Positions 11,195 to 19,862 are shown, counted from the stretch's first letter. The stretch is 64,000 nt of DNA from Chloroflexota bacterium (GCA_016234485.1 JACRBL010000022.1:25400-89399), one strand, 5' to 3'. Numbers and translations are program-made. The notes: generated by a model not told the origin, from the sequence alone.

Positions 11195-12022
11195 ATGTCA
11201 TCCCCCCTCACTCAAAAAATTTCACGCTGGTTTGTGCCGATCGCCGCGTTGATCGCCTTCGCGGGTTGGCTTTACATTGCCCCGCCAGGCGTCCTCGGCA
11301 AATTGGACGCGGTCGGCTACGCGGTCTGTCATCGCATTGACGAGCGCTCCTTCCACATCGGCGAGCGTCAACTCCCGCTCTGCGCGCGTTGCTCTGGCAC
11401 GTTCACCTCCGCCGCGGTCACATTGACCTTTCTCGCCTTCACCGCCCGCAAACGCGGCGGCATGCCTCACAAAAAATTCTACATCCTCTTCGCGCTGCTC
11501 TTCCTCGCCTTCGCGGTGGACGGGAGCAACTCCTACCTCTACCTGCTCAAACAGGTCACGGGCGGGCTCCAGCAGATACCCAACCTCTACACGCCCAATC
11601 ACACCTTGCGATTGTTGACAGGGACAGGCATGGGCATGACGATGGCCTTCTTCCTCTTCCCCGCCTTCAATCAATCGGTCTGGCGGGACCTCGATATGGC
11701 TCCCGTCGTGGACGCGTTCCCACGCTTCTTCGCCATCGTCGGAATCCTGCTCGCCATTGACCTTGTCATCCTGACCGAGTCGCCCATCATCCTCTATCCC
11801 ATCGCCATCATCAGTCCGCTCGGAGTCCTGGCCTTGCTGAGTCTAGTTTTCTCCATCGTCTGGTTGATGATCATGCGGCAGGACAATACGCTCGTCAATT
11901 TCCGCGAATTGGGCTTCCCTCTCCTCGCAGGCTTCACGCTGGCATTGTTAATGATTCTCGCTATTGATTTGTTTCGATTACAATTAACGGGAACGTGGGG
12001 AGCCTTTCCCCTCGGCACGTAG
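11195..12022 (+). CDS. DUF2085 family membrane protein
   Basis: CHRIDERSFHIGERQLPLCARCSGTFTS motif with multiple TM helices. Confidence 0.85.
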   Translation: MSSPLTQKISRWFVPIAALIAFAGWLYIAPPGVLGKLDAVGYAVCHRIDERSFHIGERQLPLCARCSGTFTSAAVTLTFLAFTARKRGGMPHKKFYILFALLFLAFAVDGSNSYLYLLKQVTGGLQQIPNLYTPNHTLRLLTGTGMGMTMAFFLFPAFNQSVWRDLDMAPVVDAFPRFFAIVGILLAIDLVILTESPIILYPIAIISPLGVLALLSLVFSIVWLMIMRQDNTLVNFRELGFPLLAGFTLALLMILAIDLFRLQLTGTWGAFPLGT

Positions 12023-12027
12023 TATGC

Positions 12028-12113
12028 CGTCATTGCGAGGAGCGTTCTTTGCAACGAAGCAATCTCCTCGACTAAGCGGGGATTGCTTCGGGAAGACCGC
12101 CCTCGCAATGACG
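12028..12113. repeat. Family A palindromic repeat (copy 2)
   Basis: CGTCATTGCGAGGAGCG...AGCAATCTCC...GGGGATTGCTTCG...CTCGCAATGACG. Confidence 0.93.
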
Positions 12114-12134
12114 GGCGATTATCAGGAGAACGAC

Positions 12135-12707
12135 ATGGAATTACTCACTGGAATTTTTTCCGCCTTTGGTCTCTCCGCCAGCGCGGGGCTGAACGCCTAC
12201 ATTCCCCTGCTGGCGATCGGCGTGTTGGATCATTACACCAACCTCCTCAACCTGCAAAAGCCCTGGGACACGCTTTCCAACCCGTGGATTCTCATCCTGC
12301 TGGGCATCCTGCTCATCATCGAGATGCTGGCCGATAAAATTCCCACAGTCAATCACGTCAACGATCTCATCCAGACCGTCGTCCGCCCCGCGGCGGGAGC
12401 GGTGGCCTTCGCGGCCAGCGCCAACGTTATCACCGACGTGAACCCCGTCCTGGCCCTCGCGCTGGGGCTGTTCGTGGCGGGCGGCGTCCACGCCACCAAG
12501 TCGGTGGTGGTGCGTCCCGCCGTCACAGCGACAACGGGCGGCGCGGCCAACATGCCCGTCAGCGTGGCCGAAGATGTGGCCGCCACGGGCGTGTCACTGC
12601 TGGCGATCGTCCTCCCGCTCGCGGCTGGTACGTTGTTGATCGTGGCCGCCGCGCTGTTCATCTGGTGGTGGTGGAATCGCTCGAACAAAAAATCGCCCGC
12701 CGCGTAA
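12135..12707 (+). CDS. DUF4126 family membrane protein
   Basis: LLTGIFSAFGLSASAGLNAYIPLL; HATKSVVRP-type segment. Confidence 0.8.
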   Translation: MELLTGIFSAFGLSASAGLNAYIPLLAIGVLDHYTNLLNLQKPWDTLSNPWILILLGILLIIEMLADKIPTVNHVNDLIQTVVRPAAGAVAFAASANVITDVNPVLALALGLFVAGGVHATKSVVVRPAVTATTGGAANMPVSVAEDVAATGVSLLAIVLPLAAGTLLIVAAALFIWWWWNRSNKKSPAA

Positions 12708-12775
12708 AGCGAATTCATGCCGCCGTGCAAGCGCTGGCATAATATCGAGAAATCCATTTTCAAGGAGAAGAAGAA

Positions 12776-12949
12776 ATGAACGAAACCGTCATCTCAACCC
12801 CTCAGCCGCCCCAACCCGACGCGCCGAAGAAGAACAACACCGTCATCATCATCGCTGTCGTAGCGGGAGTGGTTCTGTGTTGTTGTTGCGTGATCCTTCT
12901 GGGAGCCTGGTTTTTCGGCGATACGATCATCTACCAACTCGGCCTTTAA
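12776..12949 (+). CDS. Small single-pass membrane protein, 57 aa (absent from ORF track)
   Basis: RBS AAGGAGAAGAAGAA then ATG; MNETVISTPQPPQPDAPKKNNTVIIIAVVAGVVLCCCCVILLGAWFFGDTIIYQLGL. Confidence 0.6.
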   Translation: MNETVISTPQPPQPDAPKKNNTVIIIAVVAGVVLCCCCVILLGAWFFGDTIIYQLGL

Positions 12950-12957
12950 TAAACCAA

Positions 12958-12999
12958 ATCAAAACGGCCTGCGCTAATCCACAGGCCGTTTTGATTTAA
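12958..12999. terminator. Bidirectional terminator
   Basis: TCAAAACGGCCTG...CAGGCCGTTTTGA between convergent genes. Confidence 0.85.
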
Positions 13000-13435
13000 A
13001 GTAGGTTTGCAATTCCAGCAACGCGTCGCGCGCAGAGCGGCGCGTTCTTTCATCCAGATCGGCGGCGAGAAATTCATCTTCATCCAAAATCGTTTGCGCG
13101 CCATTCGAGGAAACCCAAAGGTCAACGAACAAGTCCACGTATTCTACGCGGCCATCCAAAATTTTGGCAGGACACGTGATGTTGCAATACCAGCCTTTCA
13201 GCGCGCCGTCGTCGCGGTCGTAAATTTCAAAAATGTTGTACCAGCGCTTCGAATAATACGTCTCCACAAAACGATCGCCGCGTTTGAGAGAGGTATCCAT
13301 GAAGGGCGCGTCGTCGCGGTCGAAGAAGGCTTCGAGCGTCAACCAGTCAGCGCCGCGCGCTGTCACCTCGCCCTCGTAACGCCACTTCAACTCGCCTTGC
13401 GGACTCAATTTATCCACGACGATTGTTTCACGCAT
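12974..13435 (-). CDS. DUF402 domain protein
   Basis: RETIVVDKLSPQGELKWRYEG...WYCNITCPAKILDGRVEYVDLFVDLWV. Confidence 0.8.
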   Translation of the reverse strand: MRETIVVDKLSPQGELKWRYEGEVTARGADWLTLEAFFDRDDAPFMDTSLKRGDRFVETYYSKRWYNIFEIYDRDDGALKGWYCNITCPAKILDGRVEYVDLFVDLWVSSNGAQTILDEDEFLAADLDERTRRSARDALLELQTYFKSKRPVD

Positions 13436-14558
13436 GACCGAGACACTCCACGCGGAACGCAACCGAAATCTCCGAGCCGATCTCTGGAGCCTCGTCCATC
13501 AGGATGACCAACCCGCCTCCCAACCTGACCTTGAACTGGTCGCGCCGAAACAGCGCTTCATCCACCCGAGCCTTGATCCTCGCCCCTCTCGCTGACGGTT
13601 TCAACAACAGCGCGACTTCTTCCCCTTCCGCATGACGATGTCCACACTCCATTTCAAAGATTCCAAAGTCAGTTTTAACTTGAAACGTGGAACTTGAAAC
13701 CTGAAACACTTTCCCATCCACCACATTCCCCACCCCCAAAAACCGCGCGGCCCACGCCGATTGTGGATCGTTCCATACCTGCGCGGGACTCCCCTCGCGG
13801 ACGATGACTCCCTCGTGCAGGAGCAGAATCCGATCGGCGATGGCGAAGGCCTCTTCCTGATCGTGCGTGACGTAAATGGCAGGGATGCGCGTCCGATGCA
13901 AAATGGCGCGCAACTCGTCGAGCAACTCTTCCTTGAGCGAACGATCCAACGCGCCGAGCGGTTCATCAAACATCAGCAAGCGTGGACGCGGCGCGAGCGC
14001 ACGCGCCAACGCCACGCGTTGTTGCTCGCCGCCAGAGAGGTCGGTGACGCGGCGAGCGCCGAAGCCAGAGAGATTCACAAGCTCCAGCGCTTCCGCCACG
14101 CGTTTCGCTAATTCGGTCTTGGAATTTTTCTCCCCTTGACCATCCGTCATTGCGAGCGCTTTTTGCGAAGCAATCTCCTCGTTGGCGCGGGGATTGCTTC
14201 GTCGGGAAAACCGCCCTCCTCGCAATGACGGAAATAATCGCAATGGCGAATGGACACGCATCCGCAAGCCGAACGCGACGTTCTCAAAAACTGTCAGATG
14301 CGGAAAAAGCGCGTAGTCCTGGAAGACCAGCCCAAAGTCACGCGCGTGAGGCGGGATGGGGGCGAGGTCCGCGCTGTCCCAGAGGACGCGTCCTGCTTCG
14401 GGAGGTTCAAGTCCCGCGATGATCCGCAACAACGTGGACTTTCCACTGCCCGACGCGCCGAGCAGGCAGATCGTCTCGCCCGCGTGGACAGTAAAGGATA
14501 CACCCTGGAGAAGGGGCTGACCTTCGTAATGTTTGGAGATGTTAGTAATAGTGAGCAT
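13428..14558 (-). CDS. thiQ: ABC transporter ATP-binding protein (thiamine-type) with an in-frame repeat-derived insertion
   Basis: Walker A GASGSGKST, signature LSGGEQQRVALARAL, Walker B RLLMFDEPLGALD, H-loop THDQEEAFAIAD; insertion PSLRGGRFSRRSNPRANEEIASQKALAMTD matches Family A. Confidence 0.85.
   Translation of the reverse strand: MLTITNISKHYEGQPLLQGVSFTVHAGETICLLGASGSGKSTLLRIIAGLEPPEAGRVLWDSADLAPIPPHARDFGLVFQDYALFPHLTVFENVAFGLRMRVHSPLRLFPSLRGGRFSRRSNPRANEEIASQKALAMTDGQGEKNSKTELAKRVAEALELVNLSGFGARRVTDLSGGEQQRVALARALAPRPRLLMFDEPLGALDRSLKEELLDELRAILHRTRIPAIYVTHDQEEAFAIADRILLLHEGVIVREGSPAQVWNDPQSAWAARFLGVGNVVDGKVFQVSSSTFQVKTDFGIFEMECGHRHAEGEEVALLLKPSARGARIKARVDEALFRRDQFKVRLGGGLVILMDEAPEIGSEISVAFRVECLGHA
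13675..13711. repeat. In-frame GTTTCAGGTTTCAAGTTCCACGTTTCAAGTT repeat tract within thiQ
   Basis: On + strand AACTTGAAACGTGGAACTTGAAACCTGAAACAC; encodes FQVSSSTFQVKT. Confidence 0.75.
14145..14230. repeat. Family A palindromic repeat (copy 3), in-frame within thiQ
   Basis: CGTCATTGCGAGCGC...GCAATCTCC...GGGGATTGCTTCG...CTCGCAATGACG. Confidence 0.93.
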
Positions 14559-14571
14559 AATTTGTAGAGCC

Positions 14572-14628
14572 TACTGCGTACTGCGTATTGCGCTGGCTAC
14601 GAAATACGCAGTACGCAATACGAAATAT
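14572..14628. repeat. Family B palindromic repeat (TACTGCGTATTGCGTA type)
   Basis: TACTGCGTACTGCGTATTGCG...CGAAATACGCAGTACGCAATACG, abutting the thiP stop codon. Confidence 0.85.
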
Positions 14629-16463
14629 CAAAATTCTTCAGAGCCAGACAAGCGTATTTTTTCGATCAACAAAATACCAAGCAAAGTAACGAGCATCAAA
14701 ATCGTGGACATGGCCATGGCCTGGCCATAGTTCAGTCCGCCAGGTTGCGAGAGGAAGCGGGCGATGGCAAGCGGCAGAGTTGGCAGGTCGGGACGGGCAA
14801 GCAGGGAGGCCGCGCCAAACTCGCCGAGCGAGACGGTGAACGCGAACGTGGACGCGGCGAGAAGCGCGCGAGAGACGATCGGCCAGTCCACGGTCTGCCA
14901 GACGCGCAGGGGCGAGGCGCCGAGGGACGCGGCCGCGTGACGGAGCCGTTCGGGGATGGAGGCGAGCGCGGGTTGGAGAACCCGAATCACGAAGGGCAAG
15001 GCGATGACGGTGTGGGCGAGGGGGACGATCAGTGGGGAAGTGATCAGTGACCAGTGACCAATGATCAGTGGCTGGTTGAAGGTGATAAGGTAGCCGAGGC
15101 CGAGGGTGACGGCGGACGCGCCGAGAGGCAGGATGAGGAAGGGGTCAATGAATTTGGAAAAGACGGTTTGCCGTTTGAGCGCGGCCGCGGCGGGGAAGCC
15201 CAGCGCGAGCGAAAGGAGGACGGTCGCGATGGCGTAGGTGAGCGAGTTGCGCGCGGCTTCGGCGGGCGGGACGTAAAAGACCGAGTGGCGTCGGTTGACG
15301 AAGAGCTCGGAATAATAATCGAAGGTGAGGCCGTATTGGACTTCGTCGCGCTGGCCGCGGTCGGCTTCGGTGCGGGCGAGGGAGCGGAGAGGGATGGAGA
15401 TTAAAGGTAAAACGAAAAACGTAAAAAGTAAGAAGGATAGGCCAAAAACAAAGGCACGCTCGCGCAGAGATTTGGGCGGACGGGCAGTGGAGGGTTTGGG
15501 CGTGGTTGGGACGAGGGTGCGCGCTACAACCCGCTCATATAAAATGGAAACGGCCAGCGTGCAAAGCAGTTGAATGATCGAGAGCAAGGCGGCCATCGGC
15601 AGGTTGAGCAGGCGCATGGCCTGAATGTAAATTTCGGTTTCAAGGGTGGAAAATTGCGGGCCTCCCAAAAGGAGGATGACGCCAAAACTGGAAAAGTCAA
15701 AGAGGAAGACGAGCAGGCCAGAGGCGAGGAGCGGCCCGCGCAGGAGTGGAAGCGTGAGACGCGTCCAGACGCGGAAACTGTCCGCGCCGAGAGTCCGCGC
15801 GGCCTGTTCGAGACGCGGGTCGAGGTGGGTCAACGCGGCGCCGACGATGCGGATGACGATGGAGGTGTTGTAGAAAACGTGGGCGAGGAGGATGGCGGTT
15901 AGCGTCCCAACAAATGGAAGCGCATCGGCTGTTGCGTGTTGCGTATTGCGTAAAGAGGAGAGGAGGAGGGTGAGCCAACCGCGCGGGCCGAGCAGGGCGT
16001 TGAAGCCTGCCGCGACGACGACGGTGGGGAGCATGAACGGGACAGCCGTGAGCGCGCGCAGGAGAGGCTTGCCGCGAAAGTCGAAACGGGCGAAGAGGAA
16101 GGCAGAGGGGAGTCCGAGCAGGAAGGTGAGGAGGGTGGAGAGCGCGGCCTGGTAAAGCGTAAAACGTAAAACGTGTGAGGCGGTTTGGAAATTGGCGCTT
16201 GTCAAAACCGACGCGTCGAGGCTGAGGGAGAGGATACGCGCGAGCGGGAGGAAGAAGAAGAGGAGGAGGAAGAGGAGCGAAGGGAGGAGAAAGAAAGCAG
16301 AATGCAGAGAGCGGACGGCGGAAGGCAAACGAATCAACGAATCAGCGAAACGACGCGGGGTCGAATCGCTGACTCGCTGACTTGCTGACTCGCTGAATCG
16401 CTGCCTCATTGAATCGCCGACTCGCCTTACCGCAAAACCGCGTCGGTCCATTCTTGAATCCAA
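14628..16463 (-). CDS. thiP: ABC transporter permease, two fused permease domains (thiamine-type)
   Basis: Two EAA-like loops (EQAARTLGADSFRVWTRLTLPLLRGPLL; RHAAASLGASPLRVWQTVDWPIVSRALL); many TM helices; adjacent to TPP-regulated genes. Confidence 0.85.
   Translation of the reverse strand: MDSRMDRRGFAVRRVGDSMRQRFSESASQRVSDSTPRRFADSLIRLPSAVRSLHSAFFLLPSLLFLLLFFFLPLARILSLSLDASVLTSANFQTASHVLRFTLYQAALSTLLTFLLGLPSAFLFARFDFRGKPLLRALTAVPFMLPTVVVAAGFNALLGPRGWLTLLLSSLRNTQHATADALPFVGTLTAILLAHVFYNTSIVIRIVGAALTHLDPRLEQAARTLGADSFRVWTRLTLPLLRGPLLASGLLVFLFDFSSFGVILLLGGPQFSTLETEIYIQAMRLLNLPMAALLSIIQLLCTLAVSILYERVVARTLVPTTPKPSTARPPKSLRERAFVFGLSFLLFTFFVLPLISIPLRSLARTEADRGQRDEVQYGLTFDYYSELFVNRRHSVFYVPPAEAARNSLTYAIATVLLSLALGFPAAAALKRQTVFSKFIDPFLILPLGASAVTLGLGYLITFNQPLIIGHWSLITSPLIVPLAHTVIALPFVIRVLQPALASIPERLRHAAASLGASPLRVWQTVDWPIVSRALLAASTFAFTVSLGEFGAASLLARPDLPTLPLAIARFLSQPGGLNYGQAMAMSTILMLVTLLGILLIEKIRLSGSEEF
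15038..15075. repeat. In-frame repeat tract GTGATCAGTGACCAGTGACCAATGATCAGTG within thiP
   Basis: Tandem/palindromic 10-mers. Confidence 0.75.
15931..15953. repeat. In-frame Family B-like tract GTTGCGTGTTGCGTATTGCGTAA within thiP
   Basis: Shares the GCGTATTGCGTA core with elements at 14572 and 19413. Confidence 0.7.
16320..16425. repeat. Low-complexity GACTCGCTGA/GAATCGCTGA tandem tract at thiP 5' end
   Basis: GAATCGCTGACTCGCTGACTTGCTGACTCGCTGAATCGCTG. Confidence 0.8.
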
Positions 16464-17542
16464 CGATCACGATTTGCGGCGATCACGTCGGGCGCGAGGA
16501 TGGCGGGATCGGTGGGATATTCGTTAAACTGGTAGAACGAATCGGGCAGGATGGCAAACGGGTCCACGGGCAGGACGAACATCTGCAGGGGCAGGTCTTC
16601 CTGGAACGTGAGGCTGAGCATGAAGTCCACGAAGCGCTCGGCGGCGGCGCGTTGGCGCGTCCCCGCGAGGATGCCGACAAACTCAATTTGGCGGAAACAG
16701 GTTTGAGGTCCAAGAATGGACGCGCTGGGCGATTGCTCGATGACGACCTCGCTATAGATCACTTCCGCGGCCGGGCTGGTCGCATACGAGACGACCATCG
16801 TCTGCGGGCCGCGTCCCGACGACGCGCTGAAGTTGGTGTAGTAGGCCGTCTCCCAATCGTTGACGACGACCAGTCCGTTGGCGCGCAGGGAACGCCAAAA
16901 ATCGAGATAGCCAGGTTCGCCAAAATGCGCCACCGTCGCCAGCAGGAACGCCAACCCAGGCGAAGACGTGGCGGGATTTTCCACCACCAGCATGCCGTTG
17001 TATTCGGGGCGAATCAAATCGCCGAGCGTGGTCGGCACGGGCAGTTCGTTCTTCGCGAAAAAGGCGCGGTCATAATTGATGCACACGTCGCCGTAGTCCA
17101 CGGGTGTGGCACGGTTCTCGGGGTCGAGACGAAACTCGGCGGGCACGTTTGCCAGCGCGGGCGAGGCATACGCCTCGAAGATGCCCGCTTCGAGCGCGCG
17201 CGAAAGGAAGGTGTTATCCACGCCGTAGAAAACGTCGGCGAGCGGCGCGTCTTTTGAAAGGATGGCCTTGTTTAGCGCCTCGCCCACGTCGCCGCCATTG
17301 AGAAAAGTCACCTTCACGTTGTTGGCTTGCTCGAACGCGGCCAGCGCGCCCTCGCTGATGGCAAACGAGGAGTGCGTCATCACCGTGAGCGGAAGCGGTT
17401 CGCCCGAAGTAAGCGGGGTCACGGTCTGCGCGGTGGGCGGGGCAAGCACTTCCATTTCGATGGGAGATTGCGTGGCTGTGGCTTGCGGCGCGCAAGCGGA
17501 AAGCAGAATGCAGAATGCGGTAAGCAGAAGAAATTTTTTCAT
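16427..17542 (-). CDS. thiB: ABC transporter substrate-binding lipoprotein (thiamine-type)
   Basis: Lipobox LLSACAPQ; periplasmic-binding fold pattern (NNVKVTFLNGGDVGEALNKAILSKDAPLADVFYGVDNTFL). Confidence 0.85.
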   Translation of the reverse strand: MKKFLLLTAFCILLSACAPQATATQSPIEMEVLAPPTAQTVTPLTSGEPLPLTVMTHSSFAISEGALAAFEQANNVKVTFLNGGDVGEALNKAILSKDAPLADVFYGVDNTFLSRALEAGIFEAYASPALANVPAEFRLDPENRATPVDYGDVCINYDRAFFAKNELPVPTTLGDLIRPEYNGMLVVENPATSSPGLAFLLATVAHFGEPGYLDFWRSLRANGLVVVNDWETAYYTNFSASSGRGPQTMVVSYATSPAAEVIYSEVVIEQSPSASILGPQTCFRQIEFVGILAGTRQRAAAERFVDFMLSLTFQEDLPLQMFVLPVDPFAILPDSFYQFNEYPTDPAILAPDVIAANRDRWIQEWTDAVLR

Positions 17543-17592
17543 GGGGAACCTTTCGATTTACGATTTATGTCAAAGTTCGCGAGCAGTTGCAC

Positions 17593-17624
17593 CCCTGGCA
17601 ACGCCCGCCAGGGCAGTTGTGCGA
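17593..17624. repeat. Short palindromic module CCCTGGCAACGCCCGCCAGGGCAGTTGTGCGA
   Basis: 30/32 identical to 40771-40802, which is nested in a Family A element. Confidence 0.9.
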
Positions 17625-17674
17625 GCCGTCAGCACGATTTGCCAAGCAAATCGAACTGCTGGCGAAACAAGTAT

Positions 17675-18313
17675 TTACGATTGTCTTCGATGGACGATGA
17701 GCAAGAGGCCCGACGCAATTTGAATGTGCGCGACATTGCCTGTCATTTCATTGCTGATGCCGCGCGTCTTGTGCGGGTATAACGTCTCGTCCGATAGCGG
17801 CCAGCGCAGACCCTCTGTGCTGACGCCGCGGACTTCCCCGCCCCAGGGGATGAGCGAGACGACATCGCCGCGTCTCCCTTCGACCTCGGAGCGGGCGCGG
17901 CAGAAAAATGCCTGTTCCACACCGTCGGCGAGTCGAAGGTCGAAAGTCGCAAGTCGAGGATCGGTGAGGAGGGCGATGTTCGCAAGCATCTGGTCGAGAC
18001 GATTCCCGAGCGCGGCCACGATGACGATTTCGCGGTAACCGTTTTTGAGGGCGTAATCGAGCGCGAGTTCGAGATCGGTCTCGTCTTTGTCGCGCGGGTG
18101 TTGGATGATCTTCGTTCCAGATTCGGTCAAGGGTCGAAGGTCGAAGGTCGCGGAGTCGAGGTCGCCGATGATGATGGACGGAGTCCGCCCGAGGTCGAGG
18201 ATGTGACGCGTCCCCCCGTCCGCGGCGAGGAGGAAGTCATCGGGGCGGATCAATCGGCGGGCAGAGTCGAGGTCGGGAAGAGTCCCGTTGGCAAAGATGA
18301 TACAGCGAGGCAT
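17675..18313 (-). CDS. thiN: Thiamine pyrophosphokinase
   Basis: LLAADGGTRHILDLGRTPSIIIGDLDSA, HPRDKDETDLELALDYAL. Confidence 0.92.
   Translation of the reverse strand: MPRCIIFANGTLPDLDSARRLIRPDDFLLAADGGTRHILDLGRTPSIIIGDLDSATFDLRPLTESGTKIIQHPRDKDETDLELALDYALKNGYREIVIVAALGNRLDQMLANIALLTDPRLATFDLRLADGVEQAFFCRARSEVEGRRGDVVSLIPWGGEVRGVSTEGLRWPLSDETLYPHKTRGISNEMTGNVAHIQIASGLLLIVHRRQS
17928..17958. repeat. In-frame tract CGAAGGTCGAAAGTCGC in thiN (copy 1)
   Basis: Encodes LATFDLR; related tract at 18125-18164. Confidence 0.65.
18125..18164. repeat. In-frame tract GGGTCGAAGGTCGAAGGTCGC in thiN (copy 2)
   Basis: Encodes SATFDLR; related to 17928-17958. Confidence 0.6.
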
Positions 18314-18372
18314 TACCCCTCCCTGCCCTCCCCATTTTCCAAAGAACGGAAAATGGGGAGGGGGAGGAAGTG

Positions 18373-18402
18373 AAAATAAAAAATCCTCCCAGCGGAGGAT
18401 TA
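18373..18402 (-). terminator. Riboswitch-controlled terminator
   Basis: Minus strand AATCCTCC-GCTG-GGAGGATTTTTTATTTT. Confidence 0.85.
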
Positions 18403-18406
18403 CAGA

Positions 18407-18500
18407 ATGCGAGGTTCCCTCCGCTGGTATTAACCAGATCAGGTGATGCGGGTCGAGCGAATACGCTCCTCTCAGCCTGTGTGCCAGGCTCCCCGTTCAG
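18407..18500 (-). ncRNA. TPP riboswitch (THI element)
   Basis: Minus strand GGGGAGCCTGG...GGCTGAGAGG...CGACCCGCATCACCTGATCTGGTTAATACCAGCGGAGGGA. Confidence 0.95.
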
Positions 18501-18581
18501 TTGCGTACGGAGTATATGCCGCGCGGGAGGGGATGTCAAGTCAAAAAAAGAGAAACCCGTTTTGTTGCAAAAAACGGGTTT

Positions 18582-19376
18582 CTATCGTACGCGTCGCTTC
18601 CATTCTTCTTTGAATTGCAACTCGGTTGGACTGACGCCCGAGTCGAGGGCGAGGAAGTCCACGAGCAGGCGGTTGAATTTTTGCGTCTCCTCGAGCATGG
18701 GAAAGTGGCCTGAACTTTCGAGGGTAACGCTGTGCATCATATGAGAAAAGATCGTGAGCTTTTCAGGCGGCGGAGGCGGAATGGCCGGGTCGTTCTGCCC
18801 ATAAACGAAGAGACAGGGCAGGTCGGTTTGACGCGCGCCGCCAAAGAGGTTGTTAGCCTGCAAATCGTCCATCGAGGCGGCAATGGCTTTGGGGTCGGCC
18901 TTCGCCGTGTCGGAGAGCGCGGCCACCACTTCGGGGGCGCGGTTCGAGAGCCAGTCGGCCAGTTCGGCGGGCGCGGAGGTGAGCATGCGCTGGTTGACCG
19001 CGCCATAGTCCACGGGGCAGTTGACGACCATCATGCGGTCCAAGACATTTTGGGTTTGGAAGCGCCGCGCAAAGTGAAACGCCACTAACGCGCCGAGTCC
19101 GTGCCCCACGATGGCGATCTTGCCGATGCCCATTTTTTCCATGAAAGCGCGCAGCATGTCGGCCTGCTTGTCGAGGTTGTAGCCCATGGCGTTGTGGGCG
19201 GTTTCGCCAAAACCCCAAAGATCAAGCGCGTAGGCACGATAGGAGGTGGACGCCACCTGCAAGGTGGGGATCCAATATTTCCATGAGCCCACCCAGCCGT
19301 GCAGGAAGAAGACAGGACGTCCCTTGCCCAGCACTTCATAGTGGACAATCGCGTTATCAAGGAATACGACGCTCAT
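18582..19376 (-). CDS. Alpha/beta hydrolase
   Basis: VFFLHGWVGSWKYW, nucleophile-elbow-like VGHGLGALVAF (Gly at the usual Ser position), ...SSGHFPMLEE. Confidence 0.88.
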   Translation of the reverse strand: MSVVFLDNAIVHYEVLGKGRPVFFLHGWVGSWKYWIPTLQVASTSYRAYALDLWGFGETAHNAMGYNLDKQADMLRAFMEKMGIGKIAIVGHGLGALVAFHFARRFQTQNVLDRMMVVNCPVDYGAVNQRMLTSAPAELADWLSNRAPEVVAALSDTAKADPKAIAASMDDLQANNLFGGARQTDLPCLFVYGQNDPAIPPPPPEKLTIFSHMMHSVTLESSGHFPMLEETQKFNRLLVDFLALDSGVSPTELQFKEEWKRRVR

Positions 19377-19412
19377 TGGGGGTGCAGTGACTTTCTTTCA
19401 CGGAACTGGTTT

Positions 19413-19484
19413 GTATTGCGTATTTCGTACTGCGTATTGCGTATTGCTTAATACGAAGTACGCAGTATGCGGTACGCAATAATC
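19413..19484. repeat. Family B palindromic repeat
   Basis: GTATTGCGTATTTCGTACTGCGTATTGCGTATTGC...AATACGAAGTACGCAGTATGCGGTACGCAATA. Confidence 0.85.
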
Positions 19485-19487
19485 TAA

Positions 19488-19862
19488 TCACTTCCCAAAC
19501 TTCGCCAAGATCGCCTTGACACGTTCGGTCAGTTGGTCGGGGGCGAAGGGTTTAAGCAGGTATTCCTCCGCTCCCACGTCGAGTCCCGTTTGAATTTCGC
19601 TTTCCTGTCCTTTGGCGGAAAGGAAGACAACGGGAATATCCCTCAGGTTGGGGTCTGCCTTTATCACGCGGCAGGCGTCGTAGCCCGTCATGCGCGGCAT
19701 ACGGACATCCATCAAGATGAGGTCGGGTTTCTCTTTGGGGGCGAGTTGAACCGCCTCCTCCCCATTGGAGGCGGCCGCCACTTCATGGCCTGCAAAGCGC
19801 AGGGTGAAGGCCACCAAATCTCGAATATCCCGTTCGTCTTCAGCGATTAATATTTTTGCCAT
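19488..19862 (-). CDS. CheY-like response regulator receiver
   Basis: ILIAEDERDIRDLV, LILMDVRMPRMTGYDAC, LLKPFAPDQL. Confidence 0.95.
   Translation of the reverse strand: MAKILIAEDERDIRDLVAFTLRFAGHEVAAASNGEEAVQLAPKEKPDLILMDVRMPRMTGYDACRVIKADPNLRDIPVVFLSAKGQESEIQTGLDVGAEEYLLKPFAPDQLTERVKAILAKFGK

Noticed and set aside
16320-16425. Possible CRISPR-like array (GACTCGCTGA repeats)
   Set aside because: Units are about 8-10 bp without spacers and lie in coding sequence; low-complexity tandem tract, no cas genes.
14628-16463. thiP as a pseudogene because of its many repeat tracts
   Set aside because: Frame is uninterrupted and both EAA-like permease loops are recognisable, so in-frame insertion is the simpler reading.
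19413-19484. Possible CRISPR or tandem-repeat array (GTATTGCGTA)
   Set aside because: Short inverted/tandem units with no spacer structure; fits the Family B palindromes.
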